Positions 10,987-22,450 are shown, counted from the first letter of the stretch. The stretch: DNA of 64,000 bases from Sulfuricella sp. (GCA_023266195.1 JAHFRP010000008.1:94625-158624); one strand, 5' to 3'. The notes: generated by a model from the letters alone, not told the origin. Numbers and translations are program-made.

Positions 10987-12156
10987 ATGTATCTTCCCGA
11001 ACCGCCGCACCATCACGGCACACCCGGCCGCATCGGCGTCCTCCTGATCAACCTTGGCACACCCGAGGCGCCGACCGCGGCGGCGGTGAAGCCCTATCTC
11101 AGGGAATTCCTCAGCGATCCGCGCGTGGTGGAAGTGCCGCGCGCCCTGTGGTGGCCGATCCTGCATGGCTTCATTCTCACCACCCGCCCCGGAAAATCGG
11201 CGGAAAAATACGGCCTGATCTGGACGGCGGAAGGTTCGCCGCTGCTGCTGCACGCACAGCGCCAGGCCAAGCTGCTGCAGGGTTATCTCGGTGAAATGCT
11301 GCGGTCTTCGCCACCGTCAGCCCCGCCGGATTCCCGCAGCGATGCGGCGACCGCGGCGAGAGGGGAGAGGGAGCCATCGACCGTCCCGGATGGGACGGGC
11401 TCTGTTTTGATCGAATTCGCCATGCGCTACGGCAACCCCTCCATCGCGGCGGGGCTGGACAAGCTCAAGCGGGGGCATTGCGACCGCATCCTGATCGTCC
11501 CGCTCTATCCGCAATACGCCGCCAGCAGCACCGCTTCGGCCTTCGACGGGGTGTTCGCGGCGCTGAAAGAAATGCGCAATGTCCCCGAAATCCGCACTGT
11601 CCGCAGCTTTCACGATCATCCCGCCTACATTGGCGCGCTGGCCGCCAGCGTGCGCGAGGATTGGCAGAGGAACGGGCGGCCCGACGTGCTGCTGATGAGT
11701 TTTCACGGCGTGCCGCGCAAAAGCCTGGACCAGGGCGACCCCTACCACTGCGAATGCCAGAACACCGGCCGGCTGCTGGCCGAGGCTCTGCAACTCGAGC
11801 CGCAGCAATACCGCATCACGTTCCAGTCGCGCTTCGGCCGCGCCGAGTGGCTGAAACCTTACACCGCGGCGACGCTGCATGAGCTCGGCAGGCAGGGCGT
11901 CAAACGGGTGGACGCGATCTGTCCCGGCTTTGTCGGCGACTGCCTGGAAACGCTGGAGGAAATCGCCATGGAAGGCAAGGCCGCCTTTCTCGGCGCCGGC
12001 GGCGGCAGCTATCGCTACATCCCCTGCCTCAACGAACGTCCGGACTGGATCGAGGCGCTGCGCGCCATCGTCGCCGAACACCTGCACGGCTGGACTGGCG
12101 CCGGACCGGATGCGTCGTCCCGCGGGCGCGCGCTGGCAATGGGGGCGAAAGACTGA
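10987..12156 (+). CDS. hemH: Ferrochelatase with an in-frame insertion
   Basis: 389 residues; inserts ferrous iron into protoporphyrin IX. Family motifs are [13 protein letters not shown] at the start, [18 protein letters not shown], and [14 protein letters not shown] with the conserved acidic residues. Between YLGEML and [13 protein letters not shown] there are about 35 extra residues rich in S, P, A, R (roughly residues 102-137) where other ferrochelatases are continuous. The underlying DNA (about 11300-11405) resembles dispersed repeats elsewhere in the window, so this looks like a repeat that inserted without breaking the frame. The order hrcA-hemH-grpE is common in betaproteobacteria. 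Confidence 0.93.
   Translation: MYLPEPPHHHGTPGRIGVLLINLGTPEAPTAAAVKPYLREFLSDPRVVEVPRALWWPILHGFILTTRPGKSAEKYGLIWTAEGSPLLLHAQRQAKLLQGYLGEMLRSSPPSAPPDSRSDAATAARGEREPSTVPDGTGSVLIEFAMRYGNPSIAAGLDKLKRGHCDRILIVPLYPQYAASSTASAFDGVFAALKEMRNVPEIRTVRSFHDHPAYIGALAASVREDWQRNGRPDVLLMSFHGVPRKSLDQGDPYHCECQNTGRLLAEALQLEPQQYRITFQSRFGRAEWLKPYTAATLHELGRQGVKRVDAICPGFVGDCLETLEEIAMEGKAAFLGAGGGSYRYIPCLNERPDWIEALRAIVAEHLHGWTGAGPDASSRGRALAMGAKD
11300..11405. repeat. Repeat-derived segment inside hemH
   Basis: This segment codes for the extra, low-complexity residues in ferrochelatase. Its reverse complement resembles the non-coding repeat near 54650-54700 (shared CCCCGCCGG.TTCCCGC and GCGAG.. blocks), suggesting a mobile palindromic element that landed in frame. 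Boundaries are approximate, set by where the ferrochelatase homology stops and resumes. Confidence 0.5.
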
Positions 12157-12233
12157 AAAATGTTTCCGATCAGGGGATAGGAAAAGCCGCATAGCAGCAC
12201 AATCCCCGATCCCAATATTTCGCCCTCCCTCCT

Positions 12234-12261
12234 CTTGAAATAAAACTCCCGCACCCCACAT
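12234..12261 (+). promoter_or_regulatory. Sigma-32 heat-shock promoter of grpE-dnaK-dnaJ
   Basis: CTTGAAA at 12234-12240, a 13-base spacer, then CCCCACAT at 12254-12261. This is close to the sigma-32 consensus (CTTGAAA, 11-16 bases, CCCCATnT) and lies 28 bases before the grpE start. A strong AGGAGG ribosome site at 12279-12284 follows. Confidence 0.85.
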
Positions 12262-12289
12262 ACGGTTGCATTGTCATCAGGAGGACGTC

Positions 12290-12865
12290 ATGCAACCCGA
12301 AGATCAAAAAAACAAGGTCGAACAGGAAGAATTCCTTGAAAAGCTGGACGAGCGTTCGGCTGAGGGCGAAGCCGGCGCCGAAGGCGAGGCCGGCGAATTC
12401 ATGCCGAGCCTGGAAGAACTGCTCAAGCAGGCCGAGCTTGCCGCGCAGGAACACCACGACGCGTGGCTGCGCGCCAAGGCCGACGCGGAAAACATCCGCA
12501 AGCGCACCCAGCTGGAAATCGCCAACGCCCACAAGTTCGCCGTCGAAGGCTTTTCGTCCGAATTGCTGGCCGTCAAGGACAGCCTGGAAGCCGCTCTCAA
12601 GGTGGAAACCAGCGACCTGGCCAGCATGAAAAGCGGCGTCGAGCTGACTCTGAAGCAGCTGGTCTCTGCGTTCGAAAAATTCAATCTCAGTGAAATCTCG
12701 CCGGTCGGCGAAAAATTCGATCCCCACAAGCACCAGGCGATGAGCATGGTCGAGGCCGACGCCGCGCCCAATACCGTGGTCAACGTCCTGCAAAAAGGCT
12801 ATCTGCTGCACGAGCGCGTGCTGCGCCCGGCCTTGGTGATCGTGGCCAAGGCCAAAGAGTCTTGA
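12290..12865 (+). CDS. grpE: GrpE nucleotide exchange factor
   Basis: 191 residues; releases ADP from DnaK. The N-terminal part is acidic and helical (coiled-coil dimer stalk), followed by the conserved [16 protein letters not shown] and a C-terminal beta domain ending [16 protein letters not shown]. The start at 12290 is fixed by AGGAGG six bases upstream; the frame is open to 12266 but that overlaps the promoter leader. First gene of the chaperone operon. Confidence 0.96.
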   Translation: MQPEDQKNKVEQEEFLEKLDERSAEGEAGAEGEAGEFMPSLEELLKQAELAAQEHHDAWLRAKADAENIRKRTQLEIANAHKFAVEGFSSELLAVKDSLEAALKVETSDLASMKSGVELTLKQLVSAFEKFNLSEISPVGEKFDPHKHQAMSMVEADAAPNTVVNVLQKGYLLHERVLRPALVIVAKAKES

Positions 12866-12966
12866 AAAAAGGCGGGCCAACACAATATTGGGAATAGGGA
12901 TTTATCGCCACCGATGCAATGAAACAGCCGGCGGTTATCGGAAATTCGATTTTTAAAGGAAAAAAC

Positions 12967-14886
<1,920 letters not shown>

Positions 14887-14896
14887 AACCTGTTAA

Positions 14897-14973
14897 CCGC
14901 GGAGGACGCGGAGGGCGCAGAGGAAAACACCCCAATCTGGTTGCTTCCTCCGCGTCCTCCGCGTCCTCTGCGG
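14897..14973. repeat. Imperfect inverted repeat between dnaK and dnaJ
   Basis: Two 29-base arms (14897-14925 and 14945-14973), rich in GGACGCGGA / TCCGCGTCC, can pair with about four mismatches around a 19-base loop. Such CAGAGGACGC-type repeats are dispersed in many proteobacterial genomes. Here it would fold in the dnaK-dnaJ intercistronic RNA and may protect the 3' end of dnaK or lower dnaJ expression (inference). Confidence 0.75.
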
Positions 14974-14988
14974 TAAAGATTGGCCATT

Positions 14989-16116
14989 ATGTCAAAACGC
15001 GACTACTACGAAGTCCTTGGCGTCAACAAGGATGCCAACGACGACGAGATCAAGAAAGCTTATCGCAAGCTCGCGATGAAGTTCCATCCGGACCGCAATC
15101 CGGACAACCCCAAGGCGGAAGACCATTTCAAGGAAGCCAAGGAGGCTTACGAGATCCTGTCCGACGCCAAGAAACGCTCGGCCTATGACCAGTACGGCCA
15201 CGCCGGCATCGACCAGCAGGCCGGCATGGGCGGCGCGGGCGGCTTCAGCGGCGGGTTCGCCGACGCCTTCGGCGACATCTTCGGCGACATCTTCGGCGGC
15301 GCCGGCGGGCGCGGCGGACGCTCCAACGTCTACCGCGGCGCCGACCTGCGCTACAACCTGGAAATCTCGCTGGAAGAAGCCGCGCGCGGCACCGAAACCA
15401 AGATACGCATTCCCACCATGGCGGAATGCGAAACCTGCCACGGCTCCGGCGCCAAGGCCGGCACCAAGCCTGAAACCTGCCCGACCTGCGCGGGCCACGG
15501 CCAGGTGCGGATGCAGCAGGGCTTCTTCTCGATCCAGCAGGCCTGCCCCAAATGCCACGGCAGCGGCAAGGTCATCGCCAACCCCTGTCCGACCTGCTCA
15601 GGCAGCGGCCGCGTCAAGCAATACAAGACCCTGGCGGTGAAGATTCCCTCCGGCGTCGACGAGGGCGACCGCATCCGTCTGTCGGGCGAGGGTGAGGCCG
15701 GCGTCAATGGCGGCCCGCCGGGCGACCTCTACGTGGTGATCCAGATCAAGCCGCACACCGTGTTCCAGCGCGACCACAACGATCTGCACTGCGAAATGCC
15801 GATCAGCTTCACCACCGCGGCGCTGGGCGGCGAAATCGAGATTCCCACGCTGGACGGCCACGCCAAGATCAAGATTCCGGCGGAAACCCAGTCGGGCAAG
15901 GTGCTCCGGCTGCGCGGCAAGGGCATCAAGGGCGTGCGCAGCAGCACGCACGGCGACCTGCTCTGCCACCTGGTGGTGGAAACCCCGGTCAGCCTGACCG
16001 AGCGCCAGAAGGAACTGCTGCGCGAGCTGGAAACCCTCAGCGGGGAGGATAGCGCCCGCCACAACCCGCGCGCCAAGTCGTGGATGAACAAGGTAAAGGA
16101 GTTTTTTGGGCAGTAA
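14989..16116 (+). CDS. dnaJ: Chaperone DnaJ (Hsp40)
   Basis: 375 residues. The J domain carries [10 protein letters not shown] and the HPD tripeptide in KFHPDRNPD; a Gly/Phe-rich linker follows ([16 protein letters not shown]). Four CxxCxGxG zinc repeats are present ([32 protein letters not shown]), so this is a full type I DnaJ. The ATG at 14989 is preferred over an upstream TTG. Third gene of the chaperone operon, closed by a hairpin terminator 20 bases after the stop. Confidence 0.97.
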   Translation: MSKRDYYEVLGVNKDANDDEIKKAYRKLAMKFHPDRNPDNPKAEDHFKEAKEAYEILSDAKKRSAYDQYGHAGIDQQAGMGGAGGFSGGFADAFGDIFGDIFGGAGGRGGRSNVYRGADLRYNLEISLEEAARGTETKIRIPTMAECETCHGSGAKAGTKPETCPTCAGHGQVRMQQGFFSIQQACPKCHGSGKVIANPCPTCSGSGRVKQYKTLAVKIPSGVDEGDRIRLSGEGEAGVNGGPPGDLYVVIQIKPHTVFQRDHNDLHCEMPISFTTAALGGEIEIPTLDGHAKIKIPAETQSGKVLRLRGKGIKGVRSSTHGDLLCHLVVETPVSLTERQKELLRELETLSGEDSARHNPRAKSWMNKVKEFFGQ

Positions 16117-16136
16117 TCATTCCTTGCTGACATCGA

Positions 16137-16163
16137 AAGGGAGGCGCGATGCCTCCCTTTTTT
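16137..16163 (+). terminator. Rho-independent terminator after dnaJ
   Basis: GGGAGGC / GCCTCCC stem with a GCGAT loop, followed by six T. It ends the grpE-dnaK-dnaJ transcript. Confidence 0.9.
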
Positions 16164-16209
16164 GTTGCCTTGGGCGCCATCGCCGCCCCAGCGATGGAAG
16201 CGCAACCCC

Positions 16210-16268
16210 TGTAGGAGTGCAGCTTGCTGCGCGAACGGTTTTGTCGCCCGGTGAATCGGGCTCCTACG
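16210..16268. repeat. REP-like element (GTAGGAG...CTCCTAC)
   Basis: The ends are GTAGGAG and CTCCTAC, with an inner CCCGGTGAATCGGG hairpin. The same GTAGGAGnG ends are found in the perfect palindrome at 57551-57609, so both probably belong to one REP/REPIN family, the copy here being more diverged. It lies in the gap between dnaJ and cysS. Confidence 0.6.
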
Positions 16269-16338
16269 AAGCAACGCCTCGCGAGCTCACGTTAAAAACG
16301 ATGGTTGGTGGGAATGCAGGCGCAAATAAACGCCAAGG

Positions 16339-17706
16339 CTACATACGCCGCCACACCGTGCCCTGCGGCGTATCTTCGAGCACGATGCCGGCGTCCAGCA
16401 GTTCCTTGCGGATGCGGTCCGCTTCGGTAAAGTTCTTCGCCTTTTTCGCCGTCACCCGTTCCGCGATCAAGCGTTCGATGTGCCCGGCGTCAACCGCCGA
16501 ATCCGTTGCGCTTCCTTGCAGGAAGGCGCCGGCGTCGCGTTGCAGCAGCCCCAGCGCACCGCCCAGCGACTTGAGCTGCGCGGCAAGTTGCGGATCGCCG
16601 GTTTTGTTGACTTCGCCGGCAAGGTCGAACAGCACCGCGACCGCTTCGGGCGTGTTGAAATCGTCCTCCATCGCCGCCCTGAATGCCGCGGCGTAAGAAT
16701 TGTCCGCGATGGAAATGTCCTCCGGCGGCACGTTCTTCAAAGCCGTATAGAGCCGCGTCAGCGCCCCCTTGGCGTCGTCCAGATGCTGGTCGGAATAGTT
16801 CAGCGGGCTGCGGTAATGGGCGCGCAGGATGAAAAAGCGCAGCACTTCTGCATCGTAGCGTTCGAGCACTTCGCGGATGGTGAAAAAGTTGCCCAGCGAC
16901 TTCGACATCTTCTCGTTGTCCACCCGCACGAAGCCGTTGTGTATCCAGTAGTTGACGTGCTGGTGGCCGTGCGTGCCCTCGCTCTGGGCGATTTCGTTCT
17001 CGTGATGGGGAAATTGCAGGTCGGCGCCGCCGCCGTGGATGTCGAAATGCTCGCCGAGCAGGGCGTCGCTCATCACCGAGCACTCGATGTGCCAGCCCGG
17101 CCGTCCCGCCCCCCAGGGCGAATCCCATTGCGGCTCGCCCGGTTTGGCCGATTTCCACAGCACGAAGTCGAGCGGGTCGCGCTTGCCTTCCGCCACGCCC
17201 ACCCGCTCCCCGGCGCGCAGGTCGTCCAGCGATTTGCCCGAGAGCTTGCCGTAGCCGGGAAAGTCGTGCACCGAATAGCACACGTCGCCGCTATCCGCGA
17301 CATAGGCCAAGCCCTTGTCCATCAGCGCCCGGATCATGGCGATCATGCCCGGCACATATTGGGTGGCGCGCGGTTCGTAGCCGGGCTTTTCCACTCCCAG
17401 CCGGGCGGCGTCCTCGTCCATCGCCGCGATGAAGCGGCCGGTCAGGGCGTCGATCGGCTCGTGATTTTCTGCAGCACGCTTGATGATCTTGTCGTCGATA
17501 TCGGTGATGTTGCGCACATAAGTGACGTCAAGGCCGGACGCCTTCAGCCAGCGCTGCACCATGTCGAATACCACCAGCACCCGCGCATGTCCAAGGTGAC
17601 AGTAATCGTAAACCGTCATGCCGCAAACATACATGCGGACCTTGCCCGGTTCGATGGGAATGAAATCCTGCTTGGAGCGGGTGAGGGAATTGTAGATTTT
17701 CAGCAT
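16339..17706 (-). CDS. cysS: Cysteine--tRNA ligase
   Basis: 455 residues, class I synthetase. The HIGH-type signature is in [11 protein letters not shown] near the N-terminus, with the zinc cysteine in YVCGMTVYD. Further zinc ligands lie in [22 protein letters not shown], and the KMSKS loop reads [11 protein letters not shown]. The C-terminal anticodon-binding end ([14 protein letters not shown]) is complete. Confidence 0.97.
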   Translation of the reverse strand: MLKIYNSLTRSKQDFIPIEPGKVRMYVCGMTVYDYCHLGHARVLVVFDMVQRWLKASGLDVTYVRNITDIDDKIIKRAAENHEPIDALTGRFIAAMDEDAARLGVEKPGYEPRATQYVPGMIAMIRALMDKGLAYVADSGDVCYSVHDFPGYGKLSGKSLDDLRAGERVGVAEGKRDPLDFVLWKSAKPGEPQWDSPWGAGRPGWHIECSVMSDALLGEHFDIHGGGADLQFPHHENEIAQSEGTHGHQHVNYWIHNGFVRVDNEKMSKSLGNFFTIREVLERYDAEVLRFFILRAHYRSPLNYSDQHLDDAKGALTRLYTALKNVPPEDISIADNSYAAAFRAAMEDDFNTPEAVAVLFDLAGEVNKTGDPQLAAQLKSLGGALGLLQRDAGAFLQGSATDSAVDAGHIERLIAERVTAKKAKNFTEADRIRKELLDAGIVLEDTPQGTVWRRM

Positions 17707-17825
17707 GGTATATCGTTATCAGAAGTGAAGGCCTGCATTTTACAGACAGCGGGTCGGCTTGTCCCGCAACGCGGCAAGCCGTTGACCCGGCAGTTCTTGA
17801 ATTCATTCACCATGGAAGACGGCGC

Positions 17826-18014
17826 ATGAAGCGGAAAAAGGTGGTCTCTTCGGTGCTGCTCTCGATCGGCTACGACATGACGACCGGCACGCTCGAAATC
17901 GAGTTCAACAGCGGCTCGGTTTATCGGTATTACGACGTCCCTGAGCCGATTTACGAGCAGCTTATGACGGCGGAATCCAAAGGCGGATTCTTCAATGCAT
18001 GTAGGGAGCAATGA
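17826..18014 (+). pseudogene. KTSC-domain protein, 3'-truncated
   Basis: 62 residues. The text SVLLSIGYDMTTGTLEIEFNSG...YRYYDVPEPIYEQLM is a KTSC domain, a short domain that other proteins carry as a lysyl-tRNA synthetase or phage appendage and that also occurs alone. Stand-alone KTSC proteins usually continue after GGFFN with a charged IRxxYP-like tail; here the frame turns into ACREQ and stops. The following DNA (18004-18045) resembles a palindromic repeat (AGGGAGCAATG...CATTGCTCC), so a repeat insertion may have replaced the last residues. Confidence 0.55.
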
Positions 18015-18213
18015 GCGCAGCCCATTGCTCCGAATGTTGGCGGATACCTACGGCGCAATGTCCGCTGGTTATTGCGTCCTTGCTGACCCCGAATTGTTTT
18101 GCGGAATTTTACCTTAAACCGGCCTTATGGAGCATCACTCTTATTCGGCGGCCTGTTTTTTCACCTAGCCGGATAGCATCACGAAATAGGGGCCAGGTCC
18201 ATCACGAAATAGG

Positions 18214-18292
18214 GTAGCGAAATAGGGGCCAGGTCTAGCATCATGGTATATCGGAAATATGGCATTGGCGTGCTACAATGCTAGACCTGACC
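18214..18292. repeat. 79 bp direct repeat, left copy (flanks the integron)
   Basis: Near-identical to 26896-26974 (a few mismatches, same length, same orientation). Internally it carries an inverted repeat AGGTCTAGCAT (18231-18241) / ATGCTAGACCT (18278-18288), so it can form a hairpin. Its right end is where the integron integrase gene loses homology. Shorter fragments of it (ATCACGAAATAGGG) are repeated just upstream at 18178-18215. Confidence 0.85.
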
Positions 18293-18752
18293 GTACGCAG
18301 TAATTCGCCCGCAGCCGCACGCACTCCATCAACCGCAAGCCGCCGCCATACAACAAACTCGCCATCAACCACAACGAGCCATCCAACCTATTCAGCACGG
18401 ACTTGACTTCGCTCACGGTCAACACCACCGGCAAGCGTTGCGGCGTTTTTGCCTGCGTCACATTGTCCAGCCAGGGCAACTCAATTGCCAACACCTCGCG
18501 ATAAAGAAACAGCAACGCGCTCTTCGCCTGATTTTGGGTCGAAGCCGCCACCTTTCCCGCCACCGCCAGATGCGACAAAAAAGCCTCCACTTCCGGCGCG
18601 CCCATCCGCGCCGGGTGAGTCTTGTCATGAAACAAAATATATCGTTTAATCCAATCCAGATAAACCCGTTCTGTGCGAATGCTGTAATGCTTGACTCGCA
18701 AGATGGATTGCACTTGATCGAGCAGTTTTGGCGGGTTCGCGGGGTTCGGCAT
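18273..18752 (-). pseudogene. intI: Integron integrase, C-terminally truncated
   Basis: 159 residues of the about 320 of a full integron integrase. The N-terminus (PPKLLDQVQSILRVKHYSIRTE) and the core-binding domain (LYREVL..ELPWLDNV) match chromosomal integron integrases closely. The first catalytic arginine is present (GGGLRLMECVRLR), but homology ends there and the frame continues as ANYCVRSGLAL into the 79 bp repeat. The catalytic His, second Arg and Tyr, and the integron-specific insertion, are missing, so the protein cannot recombine DNA. Confidence 0.85.
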
Positions 18753-18846
18753 GATGGCGTGTTAAATTCCCGAGCTAAGCCCGATAAAAATCGGTTTGCC
18801 TTGATTTTAAATTATGTTTACAAGTTATGCCATGTATATAAACCAA

Positions 18847-18893
18847 CCCGATAAAATTTTAGGTATTTTATCGGGGTCTACTTTACGTTGGGG
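18847..18893. other. attI-side recombination point and adjacent hairpin
   Basis: A hairpin CCCGATAAAAT / ATTTTATCGGG (18847-18875) is followed by the core site GTTGGGG at 18887-18893. The first cassette begins here: its opening GTTGGGGG is complementary to CCCCCAAC at 20207-20214. The 134 bases between this point and the intI start should contain attI and the array promoter; no obvious -35/-10 pair stands out. Confidence 0.6.
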
Positions 18894-18908
18894 GCCATAG
18901 GAACCACC

Positions 18909-20243
18909 ATGAACGAGATTGACGTTCTGAAGAAGATTGCGTCGAACCTCACTGAGCGCAAGAATTCCGCTGCTCTCAGTAACTATCGTGTTCTTTGCAG
19001 CAATATCGCATTCTTGAACAAAGCTTTTGCGACGGCCATTGGCACGCTGCGCAGCTTACATAGCCAGATTGAGTCGTCCCTCACGAACGATTTACATCTG
19101 AATTCGCAGTACAAGTCAGGCACTGATCTGAATGCGTTTGTCCCAATAGTCAGCCGGCTCCAACTCAATAGCTTTTCTGTCTTCGAGAAGCTTGCTGCGC
19201 TTACGGAACCAGATGAACGGGCGCACATTACTCTGGAGAGCGTGTCGGCGCTTTCGAGAGGCTTCGACGACTATAACGATCTCGTTACTGCGACCCGACA
19301 GTACATAGACAGCATCGTCTCTGATTCCTATCAGCTATGTCTGCTTGATCCAAAGTCGTTCAATTATCACGTCCTCGTCTCCCTCAACAGCTTTAGCAAG
19401 TACGCGACCAAGTCCCTGGCTCATGCATTGTTCAATGTCGAGGTCGAAAGCGCACTGAACGAGTTTGGAACCATAAAATTCAAGGATTGGACAAAATCTC
19501 ACATCACTGAATGCAATCACAGCACTTTCGCTCAGAAGGTCGATTTCCTTTTCTCAGTCCTCGGTGCGCCAACCGACCCAGACTTGCCGGACGATCTAAA
19601 AAACCTCTTCAAGTTCTCCTCTGAGTTCACTCACATTGGTTACATATCCACCTTCTTCACGTCCACAGCTGGCGCGGAGGTCATCTTCGGCGACGAAGAT
19701 GGGCCATATTTACCGAGCACGGAAAACTTCAGTGAGTTGAAATACGAAATACTCGAAACCGCATGCAACGCTTTACTAGCCACGTACATTCCAAGCCTCA
19801 TCAAATGCTTGGAAAAACTGATGCTGAAGTCTCAGGCAGACAAATTTTCCGCGTTACTGCATCAAAGCGCCGCTGCACTTTCTGATGCGATTGGCACTCG
19901 TAACTCGAAGTACTTCTTCTTCATCAAAACCGGGTTGATCGGTTCCACTTCCTCAATTCCACTCACATGTATGTGCGGCGAAACAAGAACGTGGGTTCCC
20001 CCGCATGCGACAACAGACCTTTATTGCACTTCCTGCGGTAGTTCGTTCCAACTGCTTGAAGTCGATGGCGATGGTGGTTACATAATCACAAGCAACGGCC
20101 CAGCCAAAATCATCGGCGCCAATGTCCCGGACTTTCACGATCTACCAATGGCTGAACAGATAAAGCTACTGAAGCAGTGCGAAGAAGCGGCCAAGAGCGC
20201 GCATGGCCCCCAACCCGGCAGTCAACCGGACGCTGCGCAATAA
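18909..20243 (+). CDS. Cassette 1: unknown protein with C-terminal zinc ribbon
   Basis: 444 residues; I do not recognise the family. The first 340 residues are helical and soluble, without signal or membrane segments. Near 358-385 there is a zinc-ribbon-like pair, CMCGETRTW and LYCTSCGSSF. The C-terminus is low complexity and ends inside attC1, as is common for cassette genes. The ATG at 18909 lies 22 bases after the recombination point; no strong ribosome site is visible. Base composition is lower in GC than the chromosomal neighbours. As the first cassette it would be the best expressed of the array. Confidence 0.8.
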   Translation: MNEIDVLKKIASNLTERKNSAALSNYRVLCSNIAFLNKAFATAIGTLRSLHSQIESSLTNDLHLNSQYKSGTDLNAFVPIVSRLQLNSFSVFEKLAALTEPDERAHITLESVSALSRGFDDYNDLVTATRQYIDSIVSDSYQLCLLDPKSFNYHVLVSLNSFSKYATKSLAHALFNVEVESALNEFGTIKFKDWTKSHITECNHSTFAQKVDFLFSVLGAPTDPDLPDDLKNLFKFSSEFTHIGYISTFFTSTAGAEVIFGDEDGPYLPSTENFSELKYEILETACNALLATYIPSLIKCLEKLMLKSQADKFSALLHQSAAALSDAIGTRNSKYFFFIKTGLIGSTSSIPLTCMCGETRTWVPPHATTDLYCTSCGSSFQLLEVDGDGGYIITSNGPAKIIGANVPDFHDLPMAEQIKLLKQCEEAAKSAHGPQPGSQPDAAQ

Positions 20244-20276
20244 AGCCGCGCAGCGCCGGTTACTTCTACGTTGGGC
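20208..20276 (+). other. attC1
   Basis: 69 bases from CCCCAAC (R'') to GTTGGGC (R'). The inner arms GGACGCTGCGC and GCGCAGCGCC are complementary and can form the folded bottom-strand hairpin. The interior is close to that of attC3 and related to attC6. Confidence 0.88.
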
Positions 20277-20533
20277 GTCTTCATGGCGTCGATGGCTGCT
20301 CGCATGTCATGAGGTCGCTTACTCCCGCCGACATCGAGAATTCGGCCGTCGTCGAAATAGATCGTGTCCACTTGTTCGTCGGTCAGGAAATCGAGCCGCG
20401 CGGAATCCTTTCGTGCCTCGCCATACAGCGGCATCCATCCCTTCTCGCGCTCCATCGTCTTTGCGGTGGGTGCGGTTGCTCGAAATTCCCAGCCGTACTT
20501 TGTGGCTCTGCGCCACGCTATTGCTTGCGTCAT
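20222..20533 (-). CDS. Cassette 2: antisense hypothetical protein
   Basis: 103 residues, MTQAIAWRRATKYGWEF at the start. It fills cassette 2 on the minus strand, so it would not be read from an array promoter. The frame runs through attC1 and ends there, giving a translated-attC tail (GAARLYCAASG). It contains a plausible compact domain (YFDDGRILDVGG) but no family I can name. The alternative is that only the first 80 residues are meaningful. Confidence 0.5.
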   Translation of the reverse strand: MTQAIAWRRATKYGWEFRATAPTAKTMEREKGWMPLYGEARKDSARLDFLTDEQVDTIYFDDGRILDVGGSKRPHDMRAAIDAMKTPNVEVTGAARLYCAASG

Positions 20534-20558
20534 TTCAGTTCCTTTCCGGGCGAAAGCC

Positions 20559-20626
20559 GCCCAACATTTCAGTCAACGCGGACCTTCGCGGCTACGCCGC
20601 TCGGCCCGTTACTGCCAGCGTTGGGC
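20559..20626 (+). other. attC2
   Basis: 68 bases from GCCCAAC (R'') to GTTGGGC (R'), with inner arms CGCGG / CCGCT and CGGCTACGCCG at the tip. R'' pairs with the opening GTTGGGC of cassette 2 at 20270. The interior differs from attC1, indicating a different source. Confidence 0.82.
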
Positions 20627-20632
20627 CTCTCA

Positions 20633-21538
20633 ATGAATACTCTCACGCGACAGCCGCTGGCATTCCTCATCGTGCTACTTCTCGCCCTTGTAGCGCAGCG
20701 GGTCGCTGTTGCCGGTGACATCGATAAGTTGCTCGCATTGCCTGAGGAGAAGATCGACATCGGCATTACTGCCCTCACCCTCGCCAAGGAGATCTATCCG
20801 AATCTGGACGTTGCCGCCTATTCGGACAAGATCGACATCCTGGCGGCAAAAGTCCACTGGCTCGCGCAAGGAACGCAAGACCCAGAGCGAAGAATCCGGG
20901 TACTGAATACCGTGCTCTTCCGCCAAGAAGGGTTCCACTACGACCGCAACCCTTTCTCCCGTGCCAAGGAAGAGTACTACTTCCTTAATGGCATCCTCGA
21001 TACAAGGCAAGGCATCTGCTACACGATGCCGCTTCTTTACATTGCCGTCGCCCAACGGCTTGGCTACCCCATCTATCCGGTCGCTGCCCCCGATCATCTG
21101 TTCGTTCGTTACGCCGATCCCTCGTTCAAGGAACAGAACATAGAAACGACCAGCGGCGGCAAGTACTTCCCGGATGAGGTGTATGTCCAAGATTTCGCCG
21201 TCGGGCCGAAGGGGCGAAAAAGCGGTAGCTATCTACGAACGCTCACCTACCGAGAGTTCCTCGGGCACATCATCGCCGCCAATGCCTTTGTTCACGCCAG
21301 GCGCGGGAACGGGGCGAAGGCCCTTGCTTATCTGGAACGGGCTGCGCGCCTGAACCCTCGATTCGCAGACAACTACGTCAACTTGGCAATCAGCTACCGT
21401 GCGGCAAGTAAGGCTCTTGCCGGTGAAGTCGCCCAACGCTATCGAGACAAAGCGGAAGCTTATGACGAGAAAGCCAAGGCGCTTGGGTATGTCGACGCGG
21501 AACAAATCGCAATTGGAAGGAAGACACGGGGAGGATGA
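20633..21538 (+). CDS. Cassette 3a: secreted transglutaminase-like / TPR protein
   Basis: 301 residues. A clear signal peptide (hydrophobic [13 protein letters not shown], likely cut after VAVAG) leads into a SirB1-like transglutaminase fold: [15 protein letters not shown], then [18 protein letters not shown] with the expected cysteine and [12 protein letters not shown] with the histidine. Residues 220-285 form TPR-like helices ([29 protein letters not shown]). Start at 20633, seven bases after R'; earlier in-frame starts would lie in cassette 2. The stop overlaps the next gene's ATG. Confidence 0.8.
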   Translation: MNTLTRQPLAFLIVLLLALVAQRVAVAGDIDKLLALPEEKIDIGITALTLAKEIYPNLDVAAYSDKIDILAAKVHWLAQGTQDPERRIRVLNTVLFRQEGFHYDRNPFSRAKEEYYFLNGILDTRQGICYTMPLLYIAVAQRLGYPIYPVAAPDHLFVRYADPSFKEQNIETTSGGKYFPDEVYVQDFAVGPKGRKSGSYLRTLTYREFLGHIIAANAFVHARRGNGAKALAYLERAARLNPRFADNYVNLAISYRAASKALAGEVAQRYRDKAEAYDEKAKALGYVDAEQIAIGRKTRGG

Positions 21539-22122
21539 ACGTCATGCGGATATTCATAGTTGCACTTCTGGCCTTGCTGTCGGCGTCGGTCGCTCAGGCG
21601 ACTTACTACGACAGCGAAACGGGGCTTCTCTATAACTACAATCGTGATCTTGATCCCGGCACCGGGCGCTACATCGAGTCCGATCCTATCGGCTTGGACG
21701 GCGGCATCAACACCTACGCTTATGCCTATAGCAACCCAATCAAATACACCGATCCCACGGGATTGTTCGTCCCGCTGGTGATTCCGGGCATTTGCGCTGC
21801 GGGTGGGTGCGAAGCTCTGTTGCTCGGCGGAGCCATCCTAATGTCACCCGCAGGCCAGAAGGCAGCACAAAGTGCTGCAAGCCAAGCTGGCAACCTTTGC
21901 AAGAAGGACGATGACGATCCATGTGACATTATTCTGGACAAAGCCCAGCTCAAGAATGCTGGGGTTCGTGGTCGAGAACATGAGGTCAAATCTGATGAAC
22001 TCGGGACGAACAAGAACCTGTCGAAGTTCGATCTGTGCGGGTGCAAGGACGGGCGCGTTGTAGTTAAAGCGCACGGATGCAAGGGGCCGATTATTTCTGT
22101 TACGGGCTACAGGTGGAAATGA
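21535..22122 (+). CDS. Cassette 3b: signal peptide + RHS core + toxin-like C-terminus
   Basis: 195 residues. A signal peptide ([19 protein letters not shown]) is followed directly by the RHS repeat-associated core ([48 protein letters not shown]). RHS core motifs normally end very large toxin shells; here the shell is absent. After the DPTGL junction comes a variable 115-residue domain ending [34 protein letters not shown], with a GREHE-type motif seen in small nuclease toxins (tentative). ATGA overlap with the gene before, one base from the gene after. Best read as an exported polymorphic toxin. Confidence 0.75.
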   Translation: MNVMRIFIVALLALLSASVAQATYYDSETGLLYNYNRDLDPGTGRYIESDPIGLDGGINTYAYAYSNPIKYTDPTGLFVPLVIPGICAAGGCEALLLGGAILMSPAGQKAAQSAASQAGNLCKKDDDDPCDIILDKAQLKNAGVRGREHEVKSDELGTNKNLSKFDLCGCKDGRVVVKAHGCKGPIISVTGYRWK

Positions 22123-22123
22123 C

Positions 22124-22435
22124 ATGACACATCTAGTTATTCACACCGTCGGAACCGATGCAGCATCTAAGGCGGAGTCTATTCTCGCAAAGGTCGAGTC
22201 GACACAATACACGCCGGACATCCTAGACGCATTGGTTAATGCTTGCTTAAGCGATGCTCTTGCTGCTGTAAGCGCCACAAACCTAGGCTCATTGCGATCA
22301 CTTCACCCGGAGGTTTCCGTAAGCCTAACCACAACAGACGAGGAAACCGTTCGGCCCTCACTTCACCTATCTCGCGACACCATTCAGCGGCTTGCCGAAG
22401 CTGGGGCTACGTTTGACTTCGATCCGTATGTATAG
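22124..22435 (+). CDS. Cassette 3c: probable immunity protein
   Basis: 103 residues, acidic, cytoplasmic, no signal. It begins one base after the RHS toxin stop and is the last gene of the cassette, the position expected for a cognate immunity protein. The C-terminal pattern LSRDTIQRLAEAGATFDFDPYV resembles that of DUF4279-type immunity proteins, but this is from memory and unverified. Role inferred from position, size and charge. Confidence 0.6.
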   Translation: MTHLVIHTVGTDAASKAESILAKVESTQYTPDILDALVNACLSDALAAVSATNLGSLRSLHPEVSVSLTTTDEETVRPSLHLSRDTIQRLAEAGATFDFDPYV

Positions 22436-22450
22436 GCATCGCGCCCCGAG

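Noticed and set aside
20177..20632. N-terminal extension of the transglutaminase-like cassette protein
   Set aside because: It would run through attC1, cassette 2 and attC2 and bury the signal peptide that starts at 20633.
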